NCBI GenBank assembly: GCA_039545295.1
Contig: BCIK01000015.1
Location: 186,001-250,000 of the forward strand
Reading direction: 5' to 3'
Source: Udeniomyces pyricola
Lineage: Eukaryota > Basidiomycota > Tremellomycetes > Cystofilobasidiales > Mrakiaceae
Length of the DNA stretch: 64,000 nt
Of the stretch, positions 1 to 10,119 are shown in pieces. How positions within the stretch are numbered: the first letter of the stretch is position 1; every line of letters starts with the position of its first letter. The position numbers were made by a program, and so were the translations under genes. Under the pieces are notes generated by a model, which made no database searches, was not told the DNA's origin, and saw only the letters and a program-made list of their open reading frames with translations.

Positions 1-28
1 AGGGGTGAAGAAGGGAGATTGGGCTGAC

Positions 29-165
29 CGATATCTATCGGGCCCTGGGCCCGTGTTGCCTGGAAGCTTCTTGACGCTGAGGACTTGGACGATGGGGTGG
101 AAGTCATCGGCAGCGAGACCGTCGGCTATGATGACGATGGCGTTTGGGGTGAGTTCGGGGGCCAT
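29..165 (-). CDS. RFA1: Replication protein A large subunit (RPA1/RFA1), 5' exon only
   Basis: First exon of a gene that leaves the window on the left. The 45 residues begin MAPELTPNAIVIIADG and continue with PIVQVLSVKKLPG and DRYR. This matches the N-terminal OB fold of the largest subunit of RPA, the single-strand DNA-binding heterotrimer of replication and repair. In the family the same stretch reads L..GAI....., then a PxLQVxxxK core, then RYR followed by SDG. The start is the first ATG of the only coherent frame. After RYR the sequence shows GTCAGC, taken as a donor because the open frame after it loses similarity; this is a weak donor. The gene is divergent from the SRP40-like gene. The family assignment rests on a short segment, so RPA1 is likely but not certain. 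Confidence 0.62.
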
Positions 166-767
166 GTTTGGAGGGTGAGGACTGGGGGATGAGGGACGGG
201 GGACGGGGGATGAGGGGCGGGGCAGCTGGCTAAGTAATAAGTGGCTCTGCTGGGTTGAGTAATTGCAGGAGCCAGATGGGACTCTGCTTCAACCGAATCC
301 ATCAATCAACCCAGACGCGCGCGCGTGCGCCGTCATTTCCAATGCGGCCAAAAATGTCACAGCCCTGCACAGCCTGTAAGAAGCCTTGCCATGATCGTGA
401 TTGAATCATCAATAGTCTCTGTCTGCCATTGATATAATAACGTCTCCCCCATTCAAGATATCATCATCACCTGCCCATCCATATATGATGCATGTGTATG
501 TATATATGTACATATATATGTACATATATACACACACTATCATCCATCACATTATCGCTCATCAACACAGCACAACTCACGCCAAGCTGAGCACCACCGC
601 CGATATGACCAGCGGGCCCAGTCGGAATCACACATCCAGCCTAAAAAGAAACGAAAGAAATGAAAACTCCAGCACGAACGGGACGAACCGAAATTTCCTC
701 CCAACGCGGCTCTCGCCGCCCCTCGCCCCTTCCCTCGCATCCACCACTCCAGTCCTCCTTCATCGCC
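166..767. promoter_or_regulatory. Divergent intergenic region, RPA1 / SRP40-like
   Basis: About 600 bases between two divergent starts, so it should hold both promoters. It contains a G-rich repeat block near 180-225, a CG-alternating palindrome-like stretch at 314-326 (ACGCGC read on both strands, resembling but not equal to the MluI cell-cycle box), a TA/TACA simple repeat at about 484-534, and a pyrimidine-rich leader before the 768 start. No gene seen. Confidence 0.5.
484..535. repeat. TA/TG-rich simple repeat
   Basis: Alternating ATGTATATATGTACATATATA-type sequence with several short palindromes. It is non-coding and lies in the divergent promoter region. A long frame that starts in it (485-1165) is not a gene, because it crosses the SRP40-like exons out of frame. 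Confidence 0.7.
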
Positions 768-2966
768 ATGTCCGACAACGAGACCCTCACCCGTACGCCA
801 CCGCCTTTAACATTCCAACCCTTCATCACCTCCCATGCCGCCTCGGTGGTCAACCCAATCGTTTACTTGCTCACGCCCACATGACTCTTCCTCCCTCCCT
901 CTCTCCCCCACCTTCCTCCCCTCTTGATTCATTCCCCTTCTCTTTCGATACGCTCCTTCAGAGACCTACCGACTCATCCACTCTTTCCTCTCCTCGCGAG
1001 GGCATGTCAAGACAGCCTCTGCCCTTCGCAAGGAGTCCAAGTCCATTGTCGACCTCGACACCCCGCTCACCGTTACCCAGGGCGTCAAGGGCCTGCTCGA
1101 GCTCGTCGCCGCATCCAGGAAGGCGTGAGTCTTTGGTTCCCTATCCTATCACTTCAGAAACATAGATGTTGGCCGATTAGGTGCCATTGGATTGGGATTT
1201 GGTCGATAGGGTCCCATGTCGTTCCCCGTGCATTGCTTTGACTTGCTGACGCGATGGTTGCTTTGACTCGTATCAGTGAGGCCGACGACGACGACTCGTC
1301 TTCCTCGAGCTCTTCTTCCTCGTCTTCTTCTTCTTCCTCATCCTCGTCGTCGTCTTCTTCCTCATCCTCGTCGTCGTCTTCTTCATCGTCTTCGAGCAGC
1401 GACTCCTCTTCGTCTTCCTCTGACTCGGACGATGAGGTCGAGGACAAGCCTCAGCAGACCTCTGCTCCTTCGACTGCGACCCTCGATACTTCTTCGTCGT
1501 CTTCCGATTCGGACTCGGACGCGGATGACGAGTCCGATGACGCGACCGTCGTCAAGGTCGCTCCTGGAGTCGTCGTCATCGTCAAGGACGTCGAGATGAA
1601 GGAGGCTGAGAGCAGCAGCGATAGCGACAGCGACAGCGATTCCTCTAGTAGCAGCTCTAGCAGCAGCTCTAGCTCGAGCAGTTCCAGCTCGGGTTCGTTC
1701 CCTCTCTTTTCCCCTACCTGCCTGCTCGCTCGACGCGTCGTCTTGGTCCTTGGGCTGTCAGAGCATTGACAATAGAGACTAATCTTCCCAACTCCTTTCT
1801 TTGACGTTACTTAGACGAAAGTAGTGAGGACGAGAAGCCTGCTGCTGTGACCCCTGCTGCTAAGGCCAAGAAAGCGAAGAAAACCAAGAAGGGTTCGTGA
1901 CTCTCTGATGTCTCATTGCTTTCATTATGTTTGTTTGTGTGATGGTACCGGACATTTGAACGCTGTCGTCACCATGCCTGTGATGAGGTCAAAACGTTGA
2001 CTTTTGTGGGTGTTGTGTTCCTGTAGCCGCCTCTTCGTCCTCGTCTTCGTCGTCGTCCTCTTCTTCTTCCTCTTCTTCCTCGTCGGATTCGGGTATGTCT
2101 CCCTTCCTCATTTTCTCACTGTCTCGAGGTCTTGATGAACCAATCTCAACTCATTTTTATGCATGCTACCCTCACCTTCATCCTCAGACTCGTCTTCCTC
2201 CTCTTCTTCCTCGGACGAAGATGAGCCGACTCCATCTAAGCCCGCGGCCGCTCGAGCTTTGACCAAGTCTCCTCACGCCCACGTTCCTTCCAAACTCTCC
2301 AACGTCATCACCGCTTCTCCCTCTACTACCACCACCACTGTCACCGTCCAAACGACCGCGCCCGTTTCCAACAAGCGCAAAGCCTCAGAGGAACCCGCTG
2401 CTGCAATCGTCGTTCCCGCCGGAGTGACGGCTCCCATGTCGCTCGAGGAAATCAACAAGAAGCGTAAGCTTGCGGCCGAAGGAGGAGGATCGGCATCGGC
2501 CTCGCCGGCGAACGAGAATGGAGGAAGGAAGAAGAAGGAACCGGGGCAGAGGTTCCAGAGGATCAAGATGGAGGACGTTACTTATCACGATCAGAGGTTG
2601 ATGTCGAATGCGTTCGAGACTAAGGTATGTTCTGAGTTTCGATGGGTTTCATAGATACATTCGCCCCTCCCCCCCCCCCCCCCACTCCCTATATTTTTTC
2701 TTTTCTTTTTGTGCACGCACGAAGAAAATGGGGGGAAAAAGAGGTCCTGAACCGGTTTTGCCTAATGAAAGTAGCTCTAACATCTGCTTCCGCTTTCTCC
2801 CTCTCTCTCATAGGGTGGAACCGTCAACGATTACGGCGAGCGAGCTTCTCGAGACCTCATCGTCACCCGAGGTGCCCGTTTCACCAAGGAGAAGAACAAG
2901 AAGAAGCGAGGCAGTTACAGGGGTGGTGAGATTTCGATGGAGAGTCACTCGATCAAGTTCGATTAA
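768..2966 (+). CDS. SRP40: SRP40/Nopp140-like nucleolar phosphoprotein
   Basis: Predicted 445 aa from seven exons: 768-792, 962-1124, 1277-1692, 1815-1892, 2027-2092, 2188-2624 and 2814-2966. All junctions keep phase. Exon 2 carries a LisH-type helix (TYRLIHSFLSSRGHVKTASA), typical of the Nopp140/SRP40 N terminus. Exons 3-6 encode very long serine runs mixed with Asp/Glu, the casein-kinase-2-type substrate region. Exons 6-7 encode the conserved SRP40 C-terminal domain, with FQRIKMEDV, NDYGERASRDL and KEKNKKKRGSYRGGEI, ending SHSIKFD. Family members act in the nucleolus as chaperones of snoRNPs and of Pol I transcription and ribosome assembly. The start was chosen because it gives phase continuity into the LisH exon. 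The C-terminal domain makes the identity firm; the first exon is least certain. Confidence 0.88.
1290..1425 (+). repeat. Serine-codon repeat inside SRP40-like gene
   Basis: Tandem TCT/TCC/TCG/TCA codons encode a run of some forty serines broken by few other residues; further Ser blocks lie at 1612-1692, 2030-2085 and 2190-2212. The antisense strand shows long Glu/Asp frames that are mirror shadows of this repeat. Confidence 0.85.
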
Positions 2967-3771
2967 GGGTCTCGCTTGGCTTTTTGGCTTTTTTTTTTTC
3001 TTAGCTTGCGCCTGATTTGGTGGTGGTGTAGATGGGATTTGGGATCCTATGCATGATGGTTTCATTGTTGAGGTTGGGTCCGTTGATGCTTTCCCTTTTT
3101 CTTTGTTGGAGAGGGAGATCGAAAGAGGATCATCGATTACTAGAGGAGGAAAGGATCCGCGAAGAAAAAGAACATCATCACATAAAATTCCCCATCGCAC
3201 ACTTGACAGAAAAATGTAGAAGCTGATCATTTGGTCTGCCCCGGGACGATATCGAGATATGCATATATCATGTATGACACACACTCATCGTCATCGACGG
3301 CATACACGCCAACATCATACAGTATGGATACGTCAGTTGCATATGTGTTTCAGCCGTTGTTCCGTTTTCCCAGCAACGTAGACGAGAAGGATAAGAAAAG
3401 GACAAGAACAAGTTTGCAGATCGTAACGTCAGCGTGGAACGAGTTTGATGAAGGAAGGACAACGTCATAAAAACTGATGCCTCCATGTCTGCATGCATAT
3501 GTATGATCCATCTAGTTCCATCGACCTGCATTTGCGCAACGTAGTAGAAGCGCAGTACAGGGTAGTTGGTGGAACGTCGTCGGCCTCCCTCTTTCCCTTC
3601 GGGACTTTTTACCGGCGACCGCCGAAAGGTTCCGATCTATCTTTCGATCGATCCAGCTCACCTTCAAGTTTCCCCTAGATGAAACCACCATCCCTTCGAA
3701 CTCCAACTCATCTCCTTCCCCCCCCCCCTTCCCCTTCGTCACTCTTTCTCTCCTCATTTGTCTCTCTCGTC
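2967..3771. other. Intergenic, SRP40-like 3' end to ATG22 start
   Basis: 3' flank of the SRP40-like gene and 5' flank of ATG22, both plus strand. It holds a short T run at about 2991-2999 and, before the ATG22 start, a C-rich leader near 3715-3730. An in-frame upstream ATG at 3679 would add 31 mostly Pro/Ser/Leu residues read from this leader. No gene seen. Confidence 0.5.
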
Positions 3772-6700
3772 ATGCCGGTGTACGACTCGACGGATGAGGC
3801 CGATCTCTACGCAAACCCAATCCCTCTAGTCGGCGAGCGTAAAGTCACGACGCGTCGGGAAATCTGGGTAAGTATCTCTCTCTCTCTCTCTCTCCTGCCT
3901 GATACCCTCTATATGTTGCAGTGCGCATCATGATCAGCTTCTTCAACGACGAGACGGGTGCTCGTCGACATAGCCGGCGTTCAACGAACGGATGAGGGAA
4001 ATCTCCCCCTGGCTTTCAACTCAGTTCTGCGCCAGACGCGTTTATGGTCGTCGACGTCGTCGCGTCGTTTGATTAGCAACGCTTAGTCCGACGCTGATGA
4101 TGTTTTGAGGACGTGTTCCTGCTGGGAGATATCGAGAATTTGGAGCAAGAGAGCTGATGCACCTGTATCTGTCAATTGATGCCCCGTTTGTTTGATTTTT
4201 TTTTCCTTCCTTATAACCGATCGTCGATGTTTCATGGGTCGGGGCCGAAGAACAGTCTTGGTGTGCGTAACTATGGGTCCTGCTGTATCACGTCGATGCA
4301 TCATACATAGGTCTCTTAATCGTTCAACGAATTCTGCCTGCATTTTGCCCCGAGCTGACAAACATGGCTTCATGACCGACCACCTTGACCGACATGTGTC
4401 CTACCTAGATGCGTACTACGTAGGCAACTCTGGCTTGGGACCTTTCAACTGTACGTTCTCCAGTCTTCGGTCTCACTTGGGATGATGGGTCGATCCTTCT
4501 TCAATATCAGAACGGAATCAACCCACCCTACCTACGGCACTCTTTGATATCCGTGATTGGATGACATTCATGCTTCCAATTTCATTTTTGTTTTTTATCC
4601 CTCTATGTTTCTTTCTCTTGCATATGGAACTCGTTCATGACCAGTCGCCATTTCGGCATGGCAAAACTTGCTCTACCTCGCTGGGTGAGAACTCTCTTNC
4701 CCNNCCANNTNCCCCCCCCCCCCCGCTTACAGCAGCTTTGCAACCCCCACAAAGAAATCAAAGGCGAGCAATGAGTATCTGAAACTGAACGTTTGGCTTC
4801 ATGCCTCCTCATCACCTCGATTCAACAGCTGGGACCCGGCATTTGCAGCAGGGACCGTTCCTTGCGGGGATGGTGACTGCGTCCTCACCGCTTTCGGTTC
4901 GACCCGAAGCAGTGAGCCCTTATACAGCATCAGACGCTTGCTTCATCCCCCTTCATCAAACAACTCTCTTCCTTTCTAGGGTAAGGCACTCATCCAACGC
5001 ACGTCCGTCCTCTCTCCATCCGTCTACGAAACGCAGTCAACTCCATCGTCCTCATCACCAACGGACTTTCCTTTGCGATCCAAGCCGTTTTGTTCCTTCT
5101 CGTCGGTTCCATGGCCGACTATGGGACGTGGCGACCGGGCATTACCACTGCCTTCACGGTCCTCGCCTGGGCAGTCTCATTCGGGTGGTTGGGTGTCCAA
5201 GAAGCGTCTAAATGGCAAGCCGGAACAGCGCTCTATATCCTCGGACTCATCGGCTACCAAGGTGAAGACGAGACGTTTACTTTCGTTAGATAGCATGCAA
5301 GTCCTATTCACTTGGATCTGGTGATGTTCATCCATATCATATCGATGGGATGGCTCGTTCTTTTCGTCCCTTTTCTCTCATTCGTTTTTTTTTGTGGGTG
5401 TGTGTGTGTGTGTAGGATCCTTGACATTTTGGACCGCTGCATTCCCTGGACTCGCCCGGGATCTTCCTCAGCTCACCGAGAGCGAAGAAAAGTTGAAGCG
5501 AGGCGAAATCAGGTCAGTTTCATTCATCCCTCGCTTCTCACTCCTTGCTTTTTTCATTATTATCTTAGTTTCAGTTTTGTTTTTGTGTTGGTGGTTTGGC
5601 TCTGCTTGGACGAATCGATGCGACAACGTCTTAATAGAGTTTTTCTTTCCCCCACGCTAACGATTGAGCTTGTATTATGTTTCTATCAATTCCCCATATC
5701 CCCATTGGACTCGGTAAAACCACAAATACACACATACACATATATATATATACAGTCAGAAGCAACACGACACGCACGACAGTCTCGAGCGCAACCGACT
5801 ATCTAACGTCAGTTTCTTCGTCTGCTCAGCCGGTGAACTCGTCGTACTCGCCATCCTCGCTGGCATTTTGATCGGCATCCATTCGGATCGCGATACTGAA
5901 AGCAACACGAGGTGAGAATCCTCGTTTCAGCTTCAAAAGAGGAGGGATTAGAGTGGGAGGGGGGGGGGNGAATTTGGAGGAATCGAAGGACCATCATGAC
6001 CGTGTCTCATGCTGGCTTGGTGGACGCGTGACGCTTATTTTGCGAGTGACTGTCGTCTCTGGTTCGTTGATGGCTGATTTAATATGGGTGGGTTTTTTTT
6101 TTTATGTCAGAGCACTATCGGTCGTTTGCGCTTATAGCGCAGGGGTATGGAGTAAGTACCTTTACTCCTATTTATCTATTCATCTTTCGTTCGATGTGTA
6201 AGAGTCAACTCGATCTACTCATCCTCATTCGTTTGGATCATGGAATTAGTCGTATGTGCGATCCCATGGCTGATGTGGGAGCAATATCGGCCGGGCAATC
6301 AGCTTCCTCCCCGAGCCAACTACCTCACCGTCGGGATTAAGCAGGTTCGTTGGCCCGATCCATTCCTCTCTTTGACTTGAGTGATCTTACCCTTGATCCC
6401 TTCTCGATGCCTCCTCCAAGGTGTCCACTTCATATAAGTCCCATATGGATTGTATCTCGGCTCAAATGTATCTCTTCTCTCCCTCCCCTCCCCCCTCCCT
6501 CCCCGCTTCGCCTCGCTTCTTTGCTTCTTTGCTTCCTTCTTGGACTCATTTCACCCTATCCCAGGTTTACTACGCCTTCCGTCTCTGTACCCGACTCAAA
6601 CAAACCTACATCTATCTCCTCGCCTACTTCCTCCTCGGTGACTGCCTCAACACCACCGTCACCGTTATTGCAACGCTCCAAAACCAAGTTGTCTCCTTCA

Positions 6701-8286
6701 ACACCGTCACACTCAACTACCTCTTGATCGACGGCATCGGTGCCCAAATGATCGGCATCGGACTCTTTTGGCTGGTGCAGAAGAGGTGGAAGGTTCCGAC
6801 GAAGAGTATGTTGATGGCGGTCGGGGTAATGATCTTGGTGTTGTGCGCTTGGGGTTGCATCGGGATCACCCAGACCAAGTTTGGGTTCCATAATCAGTGG
6901 GAGGTAAGATTCAGGGGGTTCTTATGCCTCTACAAAAAAAAAATAAAAAAAATGATGCAGACGGTTCTCTCGGCTTGATGTTGGGGGAGGGGGGGGGGGG
7001 GGGGGAAGGGGGGGGGAAACTTTTGTTGCGAAAACCCTCAGCTGAATCATGTTCGTGATCTTCTCTCTCCTCTCTTTTTCTTTTTTCCTTATCATCCTTC
7101 GAACAGTTTTGGGCGTACCAAGCGTTTTACGGTATCTTTGTTTGCCCGTGGTAGGTTCTTTGTTTCACCTTTCTTTATCTCCATGAGACACCTCCGTGTC
7201 ATCATCATCATCATCACTGCCTGCATCCTCGTAGTCCATATTCTCTATGATGAAAAAGAAAAACTAGATCATATTCCAATGGCTGATCTTTATGGTTCTT
7301 CTTCTCTTTACTGTTTCTCTGCTCGTTGTGCTGCCTTGTAGGTACGCCGTCAGTCAGACGATGATCTCGGAGGTTGTCCCTCGAGGAAAAGAGTTTCTTT
7401 TCTTTGCCGTGTAAGCTATTAGTCAATAAATTTCCTTCTTTTTTTTTTTTTGCTCTCTCTCTCTTTCTCTCTCTTTTCTTTTTTTCCTATATCCTCTTAG
7501 CTGCCTTACTTTCTAACCATTCCGTCCGCTTTCAAACCCTTGAAAAAAACCTAATTCTCAAAATCGCTGACTGCCCATTGTCATCATCATCATCATCCTC
7601 TCTTCTCATCCTCGATCTCAACGCGGAATGGATGATACCAATCTTTTTCTCTCTTTTTTTTTCTTCTTCTTGTTTCCTTCGGCGGGATTCAGATTCAGCG
7701 TCATTGGAAAGACGTCGAGTTTCATCGGGCCATTCGTGTCGAGTGCGATCATCGACCGATCAGGCAACACCAGCATGTGAGTTTCATGAGACCCTATAAA
7801 ACTTCCCTTTCCCCCCTTTCTCCCCGGCCTGCTATTTACTATCTGTACTGTTGTCTGATCCGAATCTACTCGTCATACTCTTCTCTTCCTTCTTCTTCTT
7901 CTTCTTCTTCTTCTTGCTTCTCCCGGGACGTCTACAGGCCATTCACGTTCCTCCTCGCCCTTGGCGTAGTCTCCCTCGGGATCCTCGCCTTTGTCGACGT
8001 CAATCAGTCCCGAATCGAATGCCGAGCGTTCCTCCTGTCGGAAGCCACTCGGTCCGGTTACGTCATCGACGACGAGGAGTACGCGAGGGCCCGGGGAGAA
8101 GGCCGAGGAGGAGAAGATGGGGGTTTGTCAAAGCAGAATCTGCATGAGGGAGACGATAGTAAAGGGACGGCGGCGTCGAAGGTTGTGGAGGTGGTGTTGG
8201 TTGATGGGCAGTCGATGGATGGACAGGTCAAGGTCCCCATGGTCGTTGGGGAGTTGGAAAGGGAAGCTGTGGTAAGGAAGTCATAG
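3772..8286 (+). CDS. ATG22: ATG22-like vacuolar amino-acid effluxer (MFS, Atg22/UMF1 family)
   Basis: Predicted 588 aa from fifteen exons: 3772-3867, 4256-4262, 4409-4450, 4645-4684, 4829-4911, 5037-5261, 5416-5512, 5756-5911, 6111-6151, 6250-6344, 6565-6903, 7107-7150, 7342-7410, 7693-7776 and 7938-8286. Family hallmarks are SWYAYYVGNSGLGPFN, FAISAWQNLLYLAG, the loop and helix FLLVGSMADYGTWRPG, SFFVCSAGELV, IPWLMWEQYRPGNQLPP, SEVVPRGKEFLFF and SVIGKTSSFIGP. Atg22 proteins are multi-span vacuolar membrane proteins that export amino acids made by autophagic breakdown. Exon 2 is only 7 nt (TCTTGGT): without it the frame between exons 1 and 3 fails, and with it the conserved SWYAYY motif forms. 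The C terminus is a long hydrophilic tail. The start at 3772 is preferred to in-frame 3679, whose extension looks like leader sequence. A small N cluster (4699-4711) lies in intron 4. Confidence 0.9.
4256..4262 (+). other. 7-nt microexon of ATG22 (exon 2)
   Basis: TCTTGGT between CAG and GTGCGT, inside an otherwise 541-base interval between exons 1 and 3. It brings phase 0 to phase 1 and forms REIWSWYAYYVGNSG, the conserved Atg22 opening of TM1. Confidence 0.78.
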
Positions 8287-8728
8287 CGGAACGAAGCTCT
8301 CGGACCAGATCGTCGAGAGGGGCTTCTGCAAGAGGAAGTACTAGAGATTGTATATATCGGTCTATCTTTTTTTTTTTCTTCTTTTTTCACTGTGTTTTTG
8401 ATTTTGATGCTTTGTGGGTTATACGGCCATGCGAGGAAAGAAAAGGAAAGAAACAAACATGGGATGAGAGGGGTGACGTGACCGCTTGGATCCTATCCGG
8501 TCTCTAAATACTGAATATTATCTATCAAGTATCAAATATTAAATATTAGATATTAAATATCAACCAGCTTCAAGTTGTTTGATTGATTGACGTCGCGGAC
8601 TTTAGTGCAGGTTGCGAGAATTCCGATCTGTCTGACTTCGCCAACATCAATCATCCTTGACCTTCTCACCTTGACTCCACTTCCCTTCCCTTCCCTTCCC
8701 TTCCCTTCCCAGCTTACCTTCCTCAACC
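8287..8728. other. Intergenic, ATG22 to PET100
   Basis: 3' flank of ATG22 and promoter/leader of PET100. Contains an AT-rich block with repeated AATATTA-like units at about 8508-8562, and six tandem TTCCC units at 8681-8710 just before the PET100 start. No gene seen. Confidence 0.5.
8681..8710 (+). repeat. (TTCCC)6 pyrimidine repeat in PET100 leader
   Basis: Six perfect pentanucleotide units, ending 18 bases before the ATG. This is a pure pyrimidine tract on the coding strand, of the kind often found in fungal promoters and 5' leaders. Confidence 0.85.
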
Positions 8729-9739
8729 ATGGCCGGCCCTAATCGTGCGCAACTCTCAGCTCATCTCACGTTTACCCAATCATACGGGAGACCGTTCCTC
8801 TCGATCCTCTCCACGCCTCGTCTGCCGCTTACCCCTTTCCGCTCCCCTTTATTGTCCGCCTGACGCAAACCCCCCTTCCAGTCGAAGTCTTCAAGTTTGC
8901 CTTTTACCTGTTCTTGTGAGTTGGGATCTCAACCTATCTGGTCGCCATTACCACGTCGAGTTGACCTCGTTCCGCTTTCTTGTTTTTTTGTTCTTTATTT
9001 CTTGCGTTCTCCATCCCTCGCCTTGACATGAAAGTCCGATTGGCATCATGGCTCACTTTGCGGACCCGCAGTGGTACGACGAACACGTCGCTCCCGTACG
9101 TCCACACACGCCTTTGCCAAACACCCTTTCGCGACAGTCTCATTCTCCCCCCCTCCTTTTCTCTCTCTCTCTCTCTTTATGAAGGAGGAATAGTGCTTAG
9201 TGGCTTGGTGACTAATGGCTTGGTTGGTTGATGGGTCTTGGTGGACAGTATCGATCCGCGTTCTGGCCTGACGAAGAGACTCTCGTCGTGAGTCTTTCCC
9301 TTCCCTCTCTCTCTCTCTCTGTCTGTCTGTCTTTCCAGGGCTCTCACGCGTCGTGACTCAAAATATATCTTCCCATCCAACATTTCTTCCCCCGCACTCT
9401 TTTCCTGAACAGCATCCTCCGAAAGACTTTGAAGGTGTCAAGACTGAGCTCGCAGCGATGAAAGCCGAGCGAGTCGCTGCTCGTCAACGTCAATTCCAAG
9501 AAGAAACCGCTTCCCTCACTTCGGCCTTGGCCAACATGCCTCGCAACGTCGACGGCAATATCATGTTGGCTTCGTCTCAGGGAGGTCAGGGTGGGCAGGA
9601 GGAAAGCCATAGCGGTGGTGGGAGGTATGGTGGGGTGGCGGAAGCGGTGGCGTGGCCGGAGAAGAAGGCGGACAAGCCGACGCCGAGGGAGTTGAGGGCG
9701 GCGAATGCGGGAGTACTGGGGGGATCGAAATGGGTTTAG
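8729..9739 (+). CDS. PET100: PET100, cytochrome c oxidase assembly factor
   Basis: Predicted 158 aa from five exons: 8729-8744, 8882-8915, 9035-9095, 9249-9287 and 9413-9739. The spliced N terminus reads MAGPNLEVFKFAFYLFFPIG, followed by IMAHFADPQWYDEHVAPYRS and FWPDEETLVHPPKD. This is the diagnostic Pet100 pattern: one N-terminal membrane helix, then a WYxxHVxPY motif. Pet100 is a mitochondrial inner-membrane chaperone that helps assemble complex IV. The C-terminal exon adds a coiled, charged segment (ELAAMKAERVAARQRQFQEE) and a Gly-rich tail, longer than in yeast. The first exon is only 16 nt. Intron 2 uses an AAG acceptor. It is a short plus-strand neighbour of ATG22 and GTR2 with no evident functional link. 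Confidence 0.88.
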
Positions 9740-10119
9740 AGATGGAATAGTGATGAAAGATGTATGTATATCCAGATGGAAGATGGTGATGTGTGTGTGT
9801 GTGTGTGTGTGTATCGAGAGGATGAATAGGTGGATGTACTGTTGAGCGCATATAGTGGCTTGGATGGACGACGTGGCTGATAGAACATTGATATAATATA
9901 ATATAATCTCAAGAAAAAATACACTCCCGATGGATTTATTCATCATTCGTATTTCTCGTCATAAACGAGATAAAGCCAGCCCATCTCGAATCGTTCCTTT
10001 GAGCCGCCTGATTACCTATTTCCCATTCTTCTTAGCCAGCCAGTCATTGACATCGACCAGCCAGCCAGCCATCGGCCATCCTCCCACCACACCTCCCACC
10101 ACCCTCCACTCAGCCGTCC
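9740..10119. other. Intergenic, PET100 to GTR2
   Basis: 3' flank of PET100 with a GT dinucleotide repeat at about 9790-9812, then the GTR2 leader with repeated CAGC and CCACC units. No gene seen. Confidence 0.5.

Noticed and set aside
1154..1447. Minus-strand frame of almost pure Glu/Asp/Ser.
   Set aside because: Mirror of the serine-codon repeat of the SRP40-like gene; no independent start context or conserved sequence.
3679..3771. Upstream in-frame ATG extending ATG22 by 31 residues.
   Set aside because: The extension is Pro/Ser/Leu-rich, read from a pyrimidine leader; the 3772 start gives a normal hydrophilic N terminus.
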